A stretch of DNA of 64,000 bases from Streptomyces sp. M92 (GCF_028473745.1 NZ_CP101137.1:3162001-3226000); one strand, 5' to 3'; numbered from the stretch's first letter, positions 38,751 to 48,413 are shown. The notes: generated by a model not told the origin, from the sequence alone. Translations and numbers: made by a program.

Positions 38751-40619
38751 ATGAACGAAAGAGCCGAGCGGCCCGGTGGGGCCGCCCCCGGGGGCGGGGT
38801 CCACCGCGTCCCGGTCCTCATCGTCGGCGGGTCCCTGGTGGGCCTGTCGACCTCGGTCTTCCTGGGGCGGCTGGGCATCCGGCACACCCTGGTGGAACGC
38901 CACGCAGGCACGTCCATCCACCCTCGCGGGCGCGGGAACAACGTCCGCACCATGGAGATCTTCCGCGTGGCCGGCACCGAACCGGACATCAGGAAGGCCG
39001 CCGCCACCCTCGCCGGGAACCACGGCATCCTGCAGACACCCACCCTGGTCGGCGACGCGGGTGAGTGGTTGTTCAAGGAAATGGACGCGGGCGGTGGGCT
39101 GGCCCGCTTCAGCCCGAGCTCGTGGTGCCTGTGCTCCCAGAACGACCTGGAGCCCGAGCTCCTCACCCACGCCACCAACCTCGGCGGCGACCTGCGCTTC
39201 GGCACCGAACTGCTCTCCTTCGAGGCAGACGCCGAGGGCGTCACGGCCATCGTGAAGAGCCGGGAGACCGGCGAGCACACCACCATCCGCGCCGACTACC
39301 TGGTCGCCGCCGACGGCCCCCGCAGCCCCGTCCGCGAGCAGCTCGGCATCGGCCAGAGCGGTCCGGGCGACCTCTTCCACAACGTCAGCCTCACCTTCCG
39401 CTCCCGCCGCCTCGCCGACGTCGTGGGCGACCGCCACTTCATCGTCTGCTACCTCACCAGCGAAGACGCCGACGGCGCGCTCCTGCCGGTGGACAACCGC
39501 GAGAACTGGGTCTTCCACGCCCCCTGGCACCCCGAACAGGGCGAAACGGTCGAGGACTTCACCGAGGAGCGCTGCGCGGCCCACATCCGCCGCGCGATCG
39601 GCGACCCGGACCTCGACATCGAGATCACCGGCAAGGCTCCCTGGCACGCCGCCCAGCGCGTCGCCCGCAGCTACCGCTCCGGCCGCGTCTTCCTGGCCGG
39701 CGACTCGGCCCACGAGATGTCCCCCACCGGTGCCTTCGGCTCCAACACCGGCATCCAGGACGCCCACAACCTGGCCTGGAAACTGGCCGCGGTCCTGGAG
39801 GGCTGGGCGGGAGACGGCCTCCTGGACACCTACGACACCGAGCGCCGTCCGGTGGCGGAGGCCACCAGCGCCCGAGCCGCCGGCCGCTCGGTGGAACACA
39901 GCCACCCGGGCTTCGCGCCGCCGCCGGGAATGGGAGGCGGCCCGGGGCAGGGGCCTGCCGGTGGCCCGGCGGCAGGGCCGGGCCAGGGGCCTGTGGGCGG
40001 TCCCGGCGGTCCCGGCGGTCCCGGTGGTCCCGGTGGCCTCAGCGGTCCTGGCGGTCCTGGCGGTCCCGGTGGCCCGGGTAGTCCTGGCGGCCCTGGCGGC
40101 CCGGGTGGTCCCGGCGGCGGCCCACAGCGCGGCATCCTCAACGTCGCCCTCGGATACCGCTACCCCCAGGGCGCGGTGGTCGGCGCCGACCCGGCGACCC
40201 CCGTGGTCCCCGAGGGCCTGGACCTCACCGGCGCCCCCGGCAGCCGCGCCCCCCACCTCTGGCTCCACCGCCCCGACGACAACGAAGCCGCCCCCATCTC
40301 CACCCTCGACCTCTACGAGGACTCCCTCGTCCTGCTCAGCGACGCCTCCCAGGCCACCGGCTGGCACGAGGCGGCCACCCGCCTGGCGCCCGAGCTGCGG
40401 GTCCCACTCAAGTCGTACCGCGTGGGCGCCGGCCCGGACGCCGACCTGACCCCCGCGGACGACGAGGACACCGACTGGGCCAGGTCCCACGGCGTCACCC
40501 GCGGCGGCGCGGTCCTCATCCGCCCCGACGGCTTCGTCGCCTGGCGCTCCCCGGGCCCCGCCCCGGACCCGGAGGCGATGCTGCGTCAGGTCGTGCGGGC
40601 GGTACTGGCCCTGACGTGA
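38751..40619 (+). CDS. whiE-ORFVIII: WhiE ORFVIII FAD-dependent aromatic hydroxylase
   Basis: A 622-residue group A flavin hydroxylase that oxidises the aromatic spore-pigment precursor. The N-terminal FAD loop is VPVLIVGGSLVGLS, the central DG motif lies in YLVAADGPRSPVR, and the second FAD motif is VFLAGDSAHEMSPTGAFG. A Gly/Pro collagen-like insert covers residues 393-458, before the thioredoxin-like C-terminal domain. The ATG at 38751 has GGAGGA upstream. It is divergent from the rest of whiE and ends in a strong hairpin. Confidence 0.96.
   Translation: MNERAERPGGAAPGGGVHRVPVLIVGGSLVGLSTSVFLGRLGIRHTLVERHAGTSIHPRGRGNNVRTMEIFRVAGTEPDIRKAAATLAGNHGILQTPTLVGDAGEWLFKEMDAGGGLARFSPSSWCLCSQNDLEPELLTHATNLGGDLRFGTELLSFEADAEGVTAIVKSRETGEHTTIRADYLVAADGPRSPVREQLGIGQSGPGDLFHNVSLTFRSRRLADVVGDRHFIVCYLTSEDADGALLPVDNRENWVFHAPWHPEQGETVEDFTEERCAAHIRRAIGDPDLDIEITGKAPWHAAQRVARSYRSGRVFLAGDSAHEMSPTGAFGSNTGIQDAHNLAWKLAAVLEGWAGDGLLDTYDTERRPVAEATSARAAGRSVEHSHPGFAPPPGMGGGPGQGPAGGPAAGPGQGPVGGPGGPGGPGGPGGLSGPGGPGGPGGPGSPGGPGGPGGPGGGPQRGILNVALGYRYPQGAVVGADPATPVVPEGLDLTGAPGSRAPHLWLHRPDDNEAAPISTLDLYEDSLVLLSDASQATGWHEAATRLAPELRVPLKSYRVGAGPDADLTPADDEDTDWARSHGVTRGGAVLIRPDGFVAWRSPGPAPDPEAMLRQVVRAVLALT
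39925..40123 (+). repeat. 9-bp period Gly-Gly-Pro coding repeats in whiE ORFVIII
   Basis: Imperfect GGTCCCGGC-type units repeat through this stretch and encode about 66 residues rich in Gly-Gly-Pro. The insert is in frame and interrupts no recognised flavoprotein motif. Confidence 0.9.
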
Positions 40620-40634
40620 GTCGACCGGCGTACG

Positions 40635-40678
40635 GCCGGCGTGCCTCCCCTCCCAGAGCGGCGGGGAGGCACGCCGGC
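40635..40678 (+). terminator. Terminator of whiE ORFVIII
   Basis: A perfect 16-bp stem (GCCGGCGTGCCTCCCC with its complement) and 12-nt loop begin 16 bp after the hydroxylase stop codon. It is followed by AAAACC rather than a T-run, but stem strength supports termination. Confidence 0.88.
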
Positions 40679-40894
40679 AAAACCGGCAAAGCGAGTGAGG
40701 TATCGAAGGAGAGGTTGCCTCTCTCTCCCCATCACACAGGTGATCATGCTCACCTGCCTTGAAATTGAAGGATCAGCTGACAGGTCGATACGTTTACGCA
40801 AGGCGGACGGGAACAGCTGGCATCACCGGGCCATGCCGGGCGACGAGGCCGTGCAGGCCGTCGCGCCCCCCACCCGGAAGGAGGCGCACCCGTC

Positions 40895-41251
40895 ATGACA
40901 CTGTTCTTCCAACTCTCCTTTGTCGCGGCCACGCTGGTCGCGATGGCGGTGGCCGCCCGTCTGGTGCGGCAGGCGTTCCGCACCGAGGCGGCCGGGCGCC
41001 CGGCGGTTGTGGAGAACGAAGCCCTGGCGGCCGGCGCGCTGTTCGGCGGCTCGATGGCGGTCACCGCCGTTGTCTCCGGGCACTGGCCGGCGGTCGACTG
41101 GTCCGATCTCGTCCTGTTCGCCGCCGTGTTCGGCATCGCGACGGCGGCACTGATCGAGCGCGTCAGGAAGCACACGGCCGTCTCCCGCGTCGCCTACGTT
41201 CTGCCCGTGGGATACGGCGTACTCGCAGGACTGGCCGTCAACGGGCTGTGA
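40895..41251 (+). CDS. Small integral membrane protein, hypothetical
   Basis: A 118-residue protein with about four membrane segments (near residues 3-20, 45-62, 70-87 and 100-117). GGAAGGAGG lies upstream of the ATG at 40895. Nothing in the sequence points to a function. The 270 bp upstream contain the whiE terminator and presumably its promoter. Confidence 0.7.
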   Translation: MTLFFQLSFVAATLVAMAVAARLVRQAFRTEAAGRPAVVENEALAAGALFGGSMAVTAVVSGHWPAVDWSDLVLFAAVFGIATAALIERVRKHTAVSRVAYVLPVGYGVLAGLAVNGL

Positions 41252-41254
41252 CCG

Positions 41255-41662
41255 TCAGGGGCCGCCGGCAGGCGAGCCAGGCTGTGCGCGCGTGCCGAAG
41301 GGATTGTCGATGACGTAACGCCACCGGCCGTCCGGACCCCGACGGGCGATATCGGTGGCGGTGCCCTCGACGCGCACCGCCCGACCCTCCCGGCCGATCC
41401 CGTGGATGACCCAGTCGACTATCAGCAGCGCCACGTCTCCGCTCCGGTACACGTGCCGTGGCCGGACCGAGATGGGGACCCCGAGCTCCTGCAGACGGCC
41501 GTTCGCGGCACGCAGGTCTGCGCCGCTCGCCGGCGTCCCCGGCACCGGGACCAGCACCGCGGCGTCCTCGTACACCTCCGCCAACGCGAGAGCGTCCCCG
41601 CTGTTGAACCGCTCCGCGAACACCGCGGGCACCTCTTCGGGCCGATCGGCCAGGTTTCGCAT
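41255..41662 (-). CDS. SnoaL-like / nuclear transport factor 2-like protein
   Basis: A 135-residue protein with an NTF2-like cone fold: VPAVFAERFNSGDALALAEVYEDAAVLVPVPG at the start and VDWVIHGIG / RWRYVIDNPFG at the end. Proteins like this include polyketide cyclases and SgcJ-type proteins, but most stand-alone members are uncharacterised. The ATG at 41662 is preceded by GGAAGGA. It is divergent from an HxlR regulator at 63 bp, suggesting control by it. Confidence 0.8.
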   Translation of the reverse strand: MRNLADRPEEVPAVFAERFNSGDALALAEVYEDAAVLVPVPGTPASGADLRAANGRLQELGVPISVRPRHVYRSGDVALLIVDWVIHGIGREGRAVRVEGTATDIARRGPDGRWRYVIDNPFGTRAQPGSPAGGP

Positions 41663-41725
41663 GATCGACAGACGTCCTTCCGGGCCGGGAGAATCAAGCT
41701 GCCCCACACGCTAGGAGGCGGTCTC

Positions 41726-42094
41726 GTGACTCACCGAACGGTTGGCCACCCGGCAGGACTCCCCGACGACCCGCGCGCGGACGTCACCGCACCCACTCCC
41801 GAGTGCCCGGTGGAGATCACACTGGCGGCCCTGCAAGGCCGCTGGACAACACTGGTGGTCCGCGAACTCCTGCGCGGCGACCACTCCTACAGCGAACTGC
41901 GCGCGGCCCTGCCCACGTTGTCGGACAAGGTGCTGTCCGACCGGTTGGCGCAGCTCTGCGAGTCCGGGGTCGTCGCACGCGACCGCAGCCCCGGCTGGCC
42001 CCCACGCGTGCGCTACACCCTCACCCCGAACGGCCACCGCCTCGGGCCCGTCCTCCAGGCCCTGTGGGACTGGGGAGCGCAGGCCCCGACATGA
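41726..42094 (+). CDS. HxlR-family transcriptional regulator
   Basis: A 122-residue winged-helix regulator with the HxlR signature: an N-terminal Cys (PECPVEITL), LQGRWTTLVVRELLRGDHSYSELRAALP and the wing PRVRYTLTPNG. The GTG at 41726 has AGGAGG upstream. HxlR proteins often sense aldehydes or redox stress through the Cys. The divergent SnoaL-like gene is the obvious candidate target. Confidence 0.92.
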   Translation: MTHRTVGHPAGLPDDPRADVTAPTPECPVEITLAALQGRWTTLVVRELLRGDHSYSELRAALPTLSDKVLSDRLAQLCESGVVARDRSPGWPPRVRYTLTPNGHRLGPVLQALWDWGAQAPT

Positions 42095-42113
42095 GCCTGA
42101 GGGGCTGACACAC

Positions 42114-42152
42114 AAAAAACCCCGCCCTCAGCGTCTCCGCTGATGACGGGGT
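42114..42152 (-). terminator. Rho-independent terminator of tRNA-Arg
   Basis: Read on the minus strand, an interrupted hairpin (outer ACCCCG with CGGGGT, inner TCAGCG with CGCTGA) ends directly in six Us. It lies about 20 nt after the tRNA 3' end, so it terminates the tRNA transcript, and it may also serve the converging HxlR gene. Confidence 0.88.
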
Positions 42153-42173
42153 CCAGGTCACACTTACACAGTG

Positions 42174-42245
42174 TGCCCCCGGCAGGATTCGAACCTGCGC
42201 ACACGGCTCCGGAGGCCGTTGCTCTATCCCCTGAGCTACGGGGGC
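42174..42245 (-). tRNA. tRNA-Arg (anticodon CCG)
   Basis: A full cloverleaf folds on the minus strand: acceptor GCCCCCG with CGGGGGC, D arm GCTC...GAGC, anticodon stem ACGGC with GCCGT around loop CTCCGGA, and T arm GCAGG-TTCGAAT-CCTGC with discriminator A. The anticodon CCG is at 42210-42212 and reads CGG, a frequent Arg codon in this genome type. CCA is not encoded. A U-tract terminator follows. Confidence 0.96.
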
Positions 42246-42482
42246 GTGTCGGTCGCGTTCGGTGTTGCTCGCGGCGACGGGTAGAACACTACCAGCTCCC
42301 CCGGGGTGGTCATGAACGGGTTTTCGCGGGTCGTGCCGCCCCCTCGCCCGCACCCGGCGCCCGCCCCAGCCGAGGGCCGCGACCCGCGGTACCGGCGTCA
42401 GCCCCGACGGCGTCGTCCCCCGCACGGGGCGGAAGTGGGGAAAACCCGGACGCGGTGGCCGGTCCGGACCTACTCTCGAGTT

Positions 42483-42947
42483 GTGCCTAGGGCGTCTGGC
42501 CGGGTTCTTGTTGTGGACGACAACAAGGTCATTCGGCAGCTGATCAGGGTCAACCTCGAGCTGGAGGGCTTCGAGGTCGTGACCGCGGGCGATGGTGCCG
42601 AATGTCTGGAAGTCGTCCATCAGGTGCGGCCCGACGTCGTGACGCTGGACGTGGTCATGCCTCGGCTGGACGGGGTGCGGACCGCTGCCCGGCTGCGTGC
42701 CGATCCGCGTACGCGGGACCTTCCGATCGCCGTCGTCAGTGCCTGTACGCAGTACGAGATCGACGCCGCCTTCGATGCGGGGGCCGACGCCTTCCTGTCC
42801 AAGCCGTTCGAGCCGGCCGAGCTCGTCGCGCTCGTGCGGCAGTTGGTCGAGCGCAAGGCCGACGGGGGCGGCGCGGCGGCGTTGCGGGCCGTGCTCGGTG
42901 CGGCGGTGGAGAGTGAGTCGTCGGCGCAGGCCGAGACCGCCGGGTGA
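42483..42947 (+). CDS. Orphan single-domain response regulator (CheY-like)
   Basis: A 154-residue protein made of one receiver domain (VLVVDDNKVIRQL; phosphoacceptor Asp in VVTLDVVMPRLDG; SKPF lysine) and a short Ala/Glu-rich tail, without a DNA-binding domain. The GTG at 42483 has no clear ribosome site, so translation may be leaderless. There is no kinase nearby. It must signal through protein contact. Confidence 0.9.
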   Translation: MPRASGRVLVVDDNKVIRQLIRVNLELEGFEVVTAGDGAECLEVVHQVRPDVVTLDVVMPRLDGVRTAARLRADPRTRDLPIAVVSACTQYEIDAAFDAGADAFLSKPFEPAELVALVRQLVERKADGGGAAALRAVLGAAVESESSAQAETAG

Positions 42948-43038
42948 GTGCCGGGTAACGGTTCAAGATCAACATCGGAGTCGTCCACATGTCGGGACCG
43001 GCGCCAAACCTGTTCGCCTACCCACCCCCCTCCTCCCA

Positions 43039-43044
43039 TACGCT
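43039..43044 (+). promoter_or_regulatory. Candidate -10 element giving a leaderless nrtL transcript
   Basis: TACGCT lies six bases before the nrtL GTG, which has no ribosome site. This spacing would put the transcription start on the start codon, a frequent arrangement in Streptomyces. Inference from spacing only. Confidence 0.45.
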
Positions 43045-43050
43045 TGACCC

Positions 43051-44094
43051 GTGACCCCCGCAGAGCTCTCCCGCACCGTGCTGCACGCGGTGCGTCGCGC
43101 CGTCGACGCGGGGGAGCTGGACGTGACCGTTCCGGAGCGGGCCGTGGTCGGGCCGCCGGGGCCCGGGGGATGCGGGGACTACGCCACCAACATCGCCCTC
43201 CGGCTCGCCCGGCCGGCCGGGCAGCCGCCGTACCGGGTCGCCGAGGTGCTGCGGCCGTACCTCGTGGGAGTCGACGGCGTCGCCGATGTCGTCCTCACCG
43301 GGCCCGGGTTCCTCAACATCAGCCTCGGTGGTGCCGCCCCCGCCGCGCTCGTCGAGGAGATTCGCAGCGCCGGGACACGGTACGGGTATGCCGACGGGCC
43401 CGACGGGCCCGACGGGCGGATCGTGCGGCTGCACTGCCCCTACGACCTCCGTGCCGTCGTCGTCGCCGAGGTCGCCGCGCGTGTCCTGCGTTCCCAGGGC
43501 GCCCTGGTGCGCGTCACGGCGGAGGGCTTCGACCCCGAGTGGACGGCCGTCCTCGGGGTACGCACCGACGGCGTCGGACCGGCGCCCGCGAGCCTGCCCG
43601 CCAATGTCCGTCCCGTTCCCGCGCCCGCCGACCCCCTGCCCCTCGGCCGCGACGCCGCCCGCTGGGCCCTGCTCCACCCCGCCGCCCACGACCGGCCCCG
43701 GGTCGGTGAGGAGCACCTCGCCCAGCGTGAGGGCAACCCCCTCTTCCGGGTGCGGTACGCCCACGCCCGGACTCGCGCCCTCACCCGCAACGCCGCCGAT
43801 CTCGGATTCGAGGGCCTGCCCGGTCCCGTACAGCGGCAGGATCTCCTCGCCGTCCTCGGTGATCATCCCCGCGTGCTCGCCGCCGCGGCGGAGCACCGCG
43901 CGCCCGACCGGCTCGCCCGGCACCTCGTCGCCGTCGCCGACGCCGCGCTTCCCTTCCTGACCACCGTGCTGCCGCGTGGCGGGGAGAAACCCTCGGCCGC
44001 CCACCGTGCCCGGCTCGCCCTCGCCGAAGCCGCCGGGACGGTGCTGGCCGGCGGCCTGACCCTGCTCGGTATCGACGCACCCGACCACCTCTGA
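43051..44094 (+). CDS. nrtL: ArgRS-related anticodon-binding protein lacking the catalytic core
   Basis: A 347-residue relative of arginyl-tRNA synthetase. The N-terminal additional domain ([12 protein letters not shown], then [10 protein letters not shown]) and the C-terminal DALR anticodon-binding domain ([16 protein letters not shown]) are clear. In between, the class I catalytic core is reduced to about 90 residues: the HIGH position reads PYDL and there is no KMSKS. It cannot charge tRNA but may bind tRNA-Arg. It sits 19 bp upstream of lysA, the place that holds argS in mycobacteria, and near tRNA-Arg(CCG). Confidence 0.88.
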   Translation: MTPAELSRTVLHAVRRAVDAGELDVTVPERAVVGPPGPGGCGDYATNIALRLARPAGQPPYRVAEVLRPYLVGVDGVADVVLTGPGFLNISLGGAAPAALVEEIRSAGTRYGYADGPDGPDGRIVRLHCPYDLRAVVVAEVAARVLRSQGALVRVTAEGFDPEWTAVLGVRTDGVGPAPASLPANVRPVPAPADPLPLGRDAARWALLHPAAHDRPRVGEEHLAQREGNPLFRVRYAHARTRALTRNAADLGFEGLPGPVQRQDLLAVLGDHPRVLAAAAEHRAPDRLARHLVAVADAALPFLTTVLPRGGEKPSAAHRARLALAEAAGTVLAGGLTLLGIDAPDHL

Positions 44095-44113
44095 AGAGAG
44101 CACAGAAGACGTC

Positions 44114-45505
44114 ATGAGCCGTTCCGCACACCCCGCCGGGCCCCGCCACGCCGATGTCCTGCCCGAGGGCCACTACTCCGCCCCGCCCGCCGACCTCAAC
44201 GCCCTCGACCCCAAGGTATGGGCGCAGACCGTGGACCGGGACCAGGACGGTGTCGTCACCGTCGGCGGAATGAGTGTCACGCAGCTCGCCGAGGAGTACG
44301 GCACCCCCGCCTACGTCCTCGACGAGGCCGACTTCCGGGCCCGGGCGCGGGCCTGGCGCACGGCCTTCGGCACGGACGCCGACGTGTTCTACGCCGGCAA
44401 GGCGTTCCTGTCCCGCGCCGTCGTGCGGTGGCTGCAGGAGGAGGGGCTCAACCTCGACGTGTGTTCGGGAGGGGAGCTGGCCACGGCGCTCTCCGCCGGG
44501 ATGCCCGCCGACCGCATCGCCTTCCACGGCAACAACAAGTCGCCCGAGGAGATCGAGCGGGCCGTGCGCGCCGGGGTCGGGCGGATCGTGCTCGACTCGT
44601 TCCAGGAGATCGTGCGGGTCGCGCACATCGCCCAGTCGCTGGGCAAGCGGCAGCGGGTGCAGATCCGGATCACCGTCGGGGTCGAGGCGCACACGCACGA
44701 GTTCATCGCCACCGCCCATGAGGACCAGAAGTTCGGGATTCCGCTGGCGGGCGGACAGGCCGCCGAAGCCGTGCGGCGGGCGCTTCGGCTTGACGGGCTC
44801 GAGGTCATCGGGATCCACTCGCACATCGGGTCGCAGATCTTCGACATGTCCGGGTTCGAGGTCGCCGCGCACCGGGTCGTCGGGCTGCTCAAGGACATCC
44901 GGGACGAGCACGGGGTCGAGCTGCCCGAGATCGATCTCGGGGGCGGGCTCGGGATCGCGTACACCAGTGACGACGATCCCCGTGAGCCGCACGAGATCGC
45001 CAAGGCGCTGACCGAGATCGTGACCCGGGAGTGCGAGGGCGCGAAGCTGCGTACGCCTCGTATCTCCGTCGAGCCCGGGCGGGCCATCGTCGGGCCGACC
45101 GCCTTCACGCTCTACGAGGTCGGCACCGTCAAGCCGCTCGAAGGGCTGCGCACCTACGTCTCCGTCGACGGCGGCATGTCGGACAACATCCGCACCGCGC
45201 TGTACGACGCCGAGTACACCGTCGCCCTCGTCTCCCGCACCTCCGACGCCGAGCCGATGCTCACGCGGGTGGTGGGCAAGCACTGCGAGAGCGGGGACAT
45301 CGTGGTCAAGGACGCCTTCCTGCCGGGGGACCTGGCGCCCGGGGACCTCATCGCCGTACCCGCGACCGGGGCGTACTGCCGTTCCATGGCCAGCAACTAC
45401 AACCACGCGCTGCGCCCGCCCGTCGTCGCGGTGCGGGAGGGCGAGGCCCGGGTCGTCGTGCGGCGGGAGACCGAGGAGGATCTGCTGCGTCTCGACGTCG
45501 GGTGA
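44114..45505 (+). CDS. lysA: Diaminopimelate decarboxylase
   Basis: A 463-residue PLP enzyme converting meso-diaminopimelate to lysine, the last step of lysine synthesis. PLP-binding K96 lies in [23 protein letters not shown] and EPGRAIV line the cofactor and substrate site, and KHCESGD carries the active-site Cys from the second subunit. It follows the ArgRS-like gene by 19 bp and is probably co-transcribed with it. Confidence 0.97.
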   Translation: MSRSAHPAGPRHADVLPEGHYSAPPADLNALDPKVWAQTVDRDQDGVVTVGGMSVTQLAEEYGTPAYVLDEADFRARARAWRTAFGTDADVFYAGKAFLSRAVVRWLQEEGLNLDVCSGGELATALSAGMPADRIAFHGNNKSPEEIERAVRAGVGRIVLDSFQEIVRVAHIAQSLGKRQRVQIRITVGVEAHTHEFIATAHEDQKFGIPLAGGQAAEAVRRALRLDGLEVIGIHSHIGSQIFDMSGFEVAAHRVVGLLKDIRDEHGVELPEIDLGGGLGIAYTSDDDPREPHEIAKALTEIVTRECEGAKLRTPRISVEPGRAIVGPTAFTLYEVGTVKPLEGLRTYVSVDGGMSDNIRTALYDAEYTVALVSRTSDAEPMLTRVVGKHCESGDIVVKDAFLPGDLAPGDLIAVPATGAYCRSMASNYNHALRPPVVAVREGEARVVVRRETEEDLLRLDVG

Positions 45506-45709
45506 GGGCCCGCGTTCCGGGGCCGGACAGCGGCGGCGGGGCTCGCGCGCACCATGGACGATGGAGCGGGGCGGGCGGAGAAAGATCTTGCGTCGCCCGC
45601 CCCGCGAAAATGAAATAAACGTCTCATGATGCGGACGAATGGCAGGAAATCCCGTCCGGTGCGTGAGACTGGTCAAACCGTAGACGGTAAGAGGAAACGA
45701 GGTCGGATG

Positions 45710-46999
45710 ATGCGTACGCGTCCGCTGAAGGTGGCGCTGCTGGGCTGTGGAGTGGTCGGCTCAGAGGTGGCGCGCATCATGACGACGCACGCCGACGACC
45801 TCGCCGCCCGGATCGGGGCCCCGGTGGAGCTCGCGGGCGTGGCCGTACGGCGGCCCGACAAGGTGCGGGAGGGCATCGACCCGTCCCTCGTCACCACCGA
45901 CGCCACCGCGCTCGTCAAGCGCGGGGACATCGACGTCGTGGTGGAGGTGATCGGGGGGATCGAGCCCGCGCGGACGCTCATCACCACCGCCGTCGAGCAC
46001 GGCGCGTCCGTGGTGTCCGCCAACAAGGCGCTCATCGCCCAGGACGGCGCCTCGCTGCACGCCGCGGCCGACGAGCACGGCAAGGACCTCTACTACGAGG
46101 CCGCCGTCGCCGGTGCCATCCCGCTGATCCGGCCGCTGCGCGAGTCGCTGGCCGGCGACAAGGTCAACCGGGTGCTCGGCATCGTCAACGGCACGACCAA
46201 CTTCATCCTCGACGCCATGGACACCACGGGGGCCGGGTATCAGGAGGCACTCGACGAGGCCACCGCCCTCGGGTACGCCGAGGCCGACCCGACCGCCGAC
46301 GTCGAGGGCTTCGACGCCGCCGCCAAGGCCGCCATCCTCGCCGGGATCGCCTTCCACACGCGCGTGCGCCTCGACGACGTCTACCGCGAGGGCATGACCG
46401 AGGTCACCGCCGCCGACTTCGCCTCCGCCAAGGAGATGGGCTGCACCATCAAGCTGCTCGCCATCTGCGAGCGGGCGGCGGACGGGGGATCGGTCACCGC
46501 GCGCGTGCACCCCGCGATGATCCCGCTCAGCCATCCGCTGGCGAACGTGCGCGAGGCCTACAACGCCGTCTTCGTCGAGTCCGAGGCCGCCGGTCAGCTC
46601 ATGTTCTACGGGCCCGGCGCCGGCGGTTCGCCCACCGCGTCCGCCGTCCTCGGCGACCTGGTGGCCGTCTGCCGCAACCGGATCGGCGGCGCCACCGGAC
46701 CCGGCGAGTCCGCCTACGCCGCACTGCCCGTCTCGCCGATGGGCGACGTCGTCACGCGCTACCACATCAGCCTCGACGTCGCCGACAAACCGGGCGTGCT
46801 CGCCCAGGTCGCGACCGTGTTCGCGGAGCACGGTGTCTCCATCGACACCGTGCGGCAGTCCGGCAAGGACGGCGAGGCCTCCCTCGTCGTCGTCACCCAC
46901 CGTGCGTCCGACGCCGCCCTCGGCGGTACCGTCGAGGCGCTGCGCAAGCTCGACACCGTGCGGGGTGTCGCCAGCATCATGCGGGTTGAAGGAGAGTAA
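45710..46999 (+). CDS. hom: Homoserine dehydrogenase
   Basis: A 429-residue enzyme reducing aspartate semialdehyde to homoserine for Thr and Met. The NAD(P) loop is LLGCGVVGSEV, the catalytic domain has NGTTNFILDAM and DPTADVEGFDAAAK, and a C-terminal ACT domain (SLDVADKPGVLAQVATVFAEHGVS) gives feedback inhibition by threonine. Two in-frame ATGs are adjacent (45707 and 45710); the second has the better spacing from GAGG. The 200 bp after lysA probably hold its promoter. Confidence 0.97.
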   Translation: MRTRPLKVALLGCGVVGSEVARIMTTHADDLAARIGAPVELAGVAVRRPDKVREGIDPSLVTTDATALVKRGDIDVVVEVIGGIEPARTLITTAVEHGASVVSANKALIAQDGASLHAAADEHGKDLYYEAAVAGAIPLIRPLRESLAGDKVNRVLGIVNGTTNFILDAMDTTGAGYQEALDEATALGYAEADPTADVEGFDAAAKAAILAGIAFHTRVRLDDVYREGMTEVTAADFASAKEMGCTIKLLAICERAADGGSVTARVHPAMIPLSHPLANVREAYNAVFVESEAAGQLMFYGPGAGGSPTASAVLGDLVAVCRNRIGGATGPGESAYAALPVSPMGDVVTRYHISLDVADKPGVLAQVATVFAEHGVSIDTVRQSGKDGEASLVVVTHRASDAALGGTVEALRKLDTVRGVASIMRVEGE

Positions 47000-47005
47000 C
47001 CAGCA

Positions 47006-48064
47006 ATGACCCACCAGTGGCGCGGAATCATCGAGGAGTACCGGGACCGGCTGCCCGTCTCCGACAGCACGCCCGTCGTGACGCTCCGCGAGGGCGGCAC
47101 GCCGCTCGTGCCCGCGCAGGTGCTCTCCGAGCGCACGGGCTGCGAGGTCCACCTCAAGGTGGAGGGCGCCAACCCGACCGGGTCCTTCAAGGACCGCGGC
47201 ATGACGATGGCCATCAGCAAGGCGAAGGAGGAGGGCGCGCAGGCTGTCATCTGCGCGTCCACCGGCAACACGTCCGCGTCCGCCGCCGCGTACGGCGTGC
47301 GCGCCGGCATGGTGTCCGCCGTGCTCGTGCCCCAGGGCAAGATCGCGCTCGGCAAGATGGGCCAGGCCCTCGTGCACGGCGCGAAGATCCTCCAGGTCGA
47401 CGGCAACTTCGACGACTGCCTCACCCTCGCCCGCGCGCTCAGCGACAACTACCCGGTGGCGCTGGTCAACTCGGTCAACCCGGTGCGCATCGAGGGGCAG
47501 AAGACCGCCGCCTTCGAGATCGTCGACATGCTCGGCGACGCCCCCGACATCCACGTCCTGCCGGTCGGCAACGCGGGCAACATCACCGCGTACTGGAAGG
47601 GGTACAGGGAGTACGCCGCCGACGGGGTCAGCACGAAGACGCCCCGCATGTGGGGGTTCCAGGCCTCCGGCAGCGCCCCGATCGTGCGCGGCGAGGTCGT
47701 CAAGGACCCGTCGACCATCGCCACCGCCATCCGCATCGGCAACCCCGCCTCCTGGGACCTCGCGATCGCCGCGCGGGACGAGTCGGGCGGCGCCATCGAC
47801 GAGGTGACGGACCGTGAGATCCTGCGCGCCTACCGACTGTTGGCCTCCCAGGAGGGCGTCTTCGTCGAGCCCGCCTCCGCCGCGTCGGTCGCCGGTCTGC
47901 TGAAGGCCGCCGAGCTCGGCAAGGTCGACCCGGGGCAGCGGATCGTGTGCACCGTCACCGGCAACGGGCTCAAGGACCCCGACTGGGCCGTCGCCGGCGC
48001 CCCGCAGCCCGTCACCGTCCCGGTCGACGCGGCGACGGCCGCCGAGCGGCTCGGCCTGATCTGA
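47006..48064 (+). CDS. thrC: Threonine synthase
   Basis: A 352-residue PLP enzyme forming threonine from O-phosphohomoserine. PLP lysine K62 lies in [10 protein letters not shown], the phosphate-binding loop is [13 protein letters not shown], and [13 protein letters not shown] closes the active site. The ATG is six bases after the hom stop with GGAGAG upstream, so hom-thrC is an operon. A hairpin follows. Confidence 0.98.
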   Translation: MTHQWRGIIEEYRDRLPVSDSTPVVTLREGGTPLVPAQVLSERTGCEVHLKVEGANPTGSFKDRGMTMAISKAKEEGAQAVICASTGNTSASAAAYGVRAGMVSAVLVPQGKIALGKMGQALVHGAKILQVDGNFDDCLTLARALSDNYPVALVNSVNPVRIEGQKTAAFEIVDMLGDAPDIHVLPVGNAGNITAYWKGYREYAADGVSTKTPRMWGFQASGSAPIVRGEVVKDPSTIATAIRIGNPASWDLAIAARDESGGAIDEVTDREILRAYRLLASQEGVFVEPASAASVAGLLKAAELGKVDPGQRIVCTVTGNGLKDPDWAVAGAPQPVTVPVDAATAAERLGLI

Positions 48065-48073
48065 GCGCCCTCC

Positions 48074-48099
48074 CGGGCCCGGTACGACCGCCGGGCCCG
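48074..48099 (+). terminator. Hairpin after thrC
   Basis: A 9-bp perfect stem (CGGGCCCGG with CCGGGCCCG) and 8-nt loop start 9 bp after the thrC stop. It probably separates hom-thrC from thrB. Confidence 0.65.
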
Positions 48100-48413
48100 A
48101 GGTCGCGCCCATCTCACCGGCGTAAGAGGGCGTAAGCGACGCTCGGCCGGGAAAGTCCTTTACGGGGGGTGCACAGGGGGCTTACGACACGCATCGTGCG
48201 CCTCCCGTGCGCCCTATGTCGCCACAGAACCTTCCTTCGATAGGCTGTACCGAACCCGCCTGCCGCATATGCCGCGGCGCCGCGCTGTCTCCGCGGTCGG
48301 GAAGCGGTCGGGAAGCGGCCGGCCGGTCGGCAGGAGGCGGCGAGCCCCAGCGTCGTCCGTACGTCATCGAATGTCATTCGACAGTCACGCAGCTCAAGGA
48401 GAGTCATCGAGAG
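48100..48413. other. thrC-thrB intergenic region with likely thrB promoter
   Basis: About 310 bp. GATAGGCT at 48239-48246 contains TAGGCT, a common Streptomyces -10 hexamer, without a clear -35. An 11-bp unit GCGGTCGGGAA occurs twice in tandem at 48293-48314. No gene is supported. The long leader suggests thrB has its own promoter. Confidence 0.5.
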
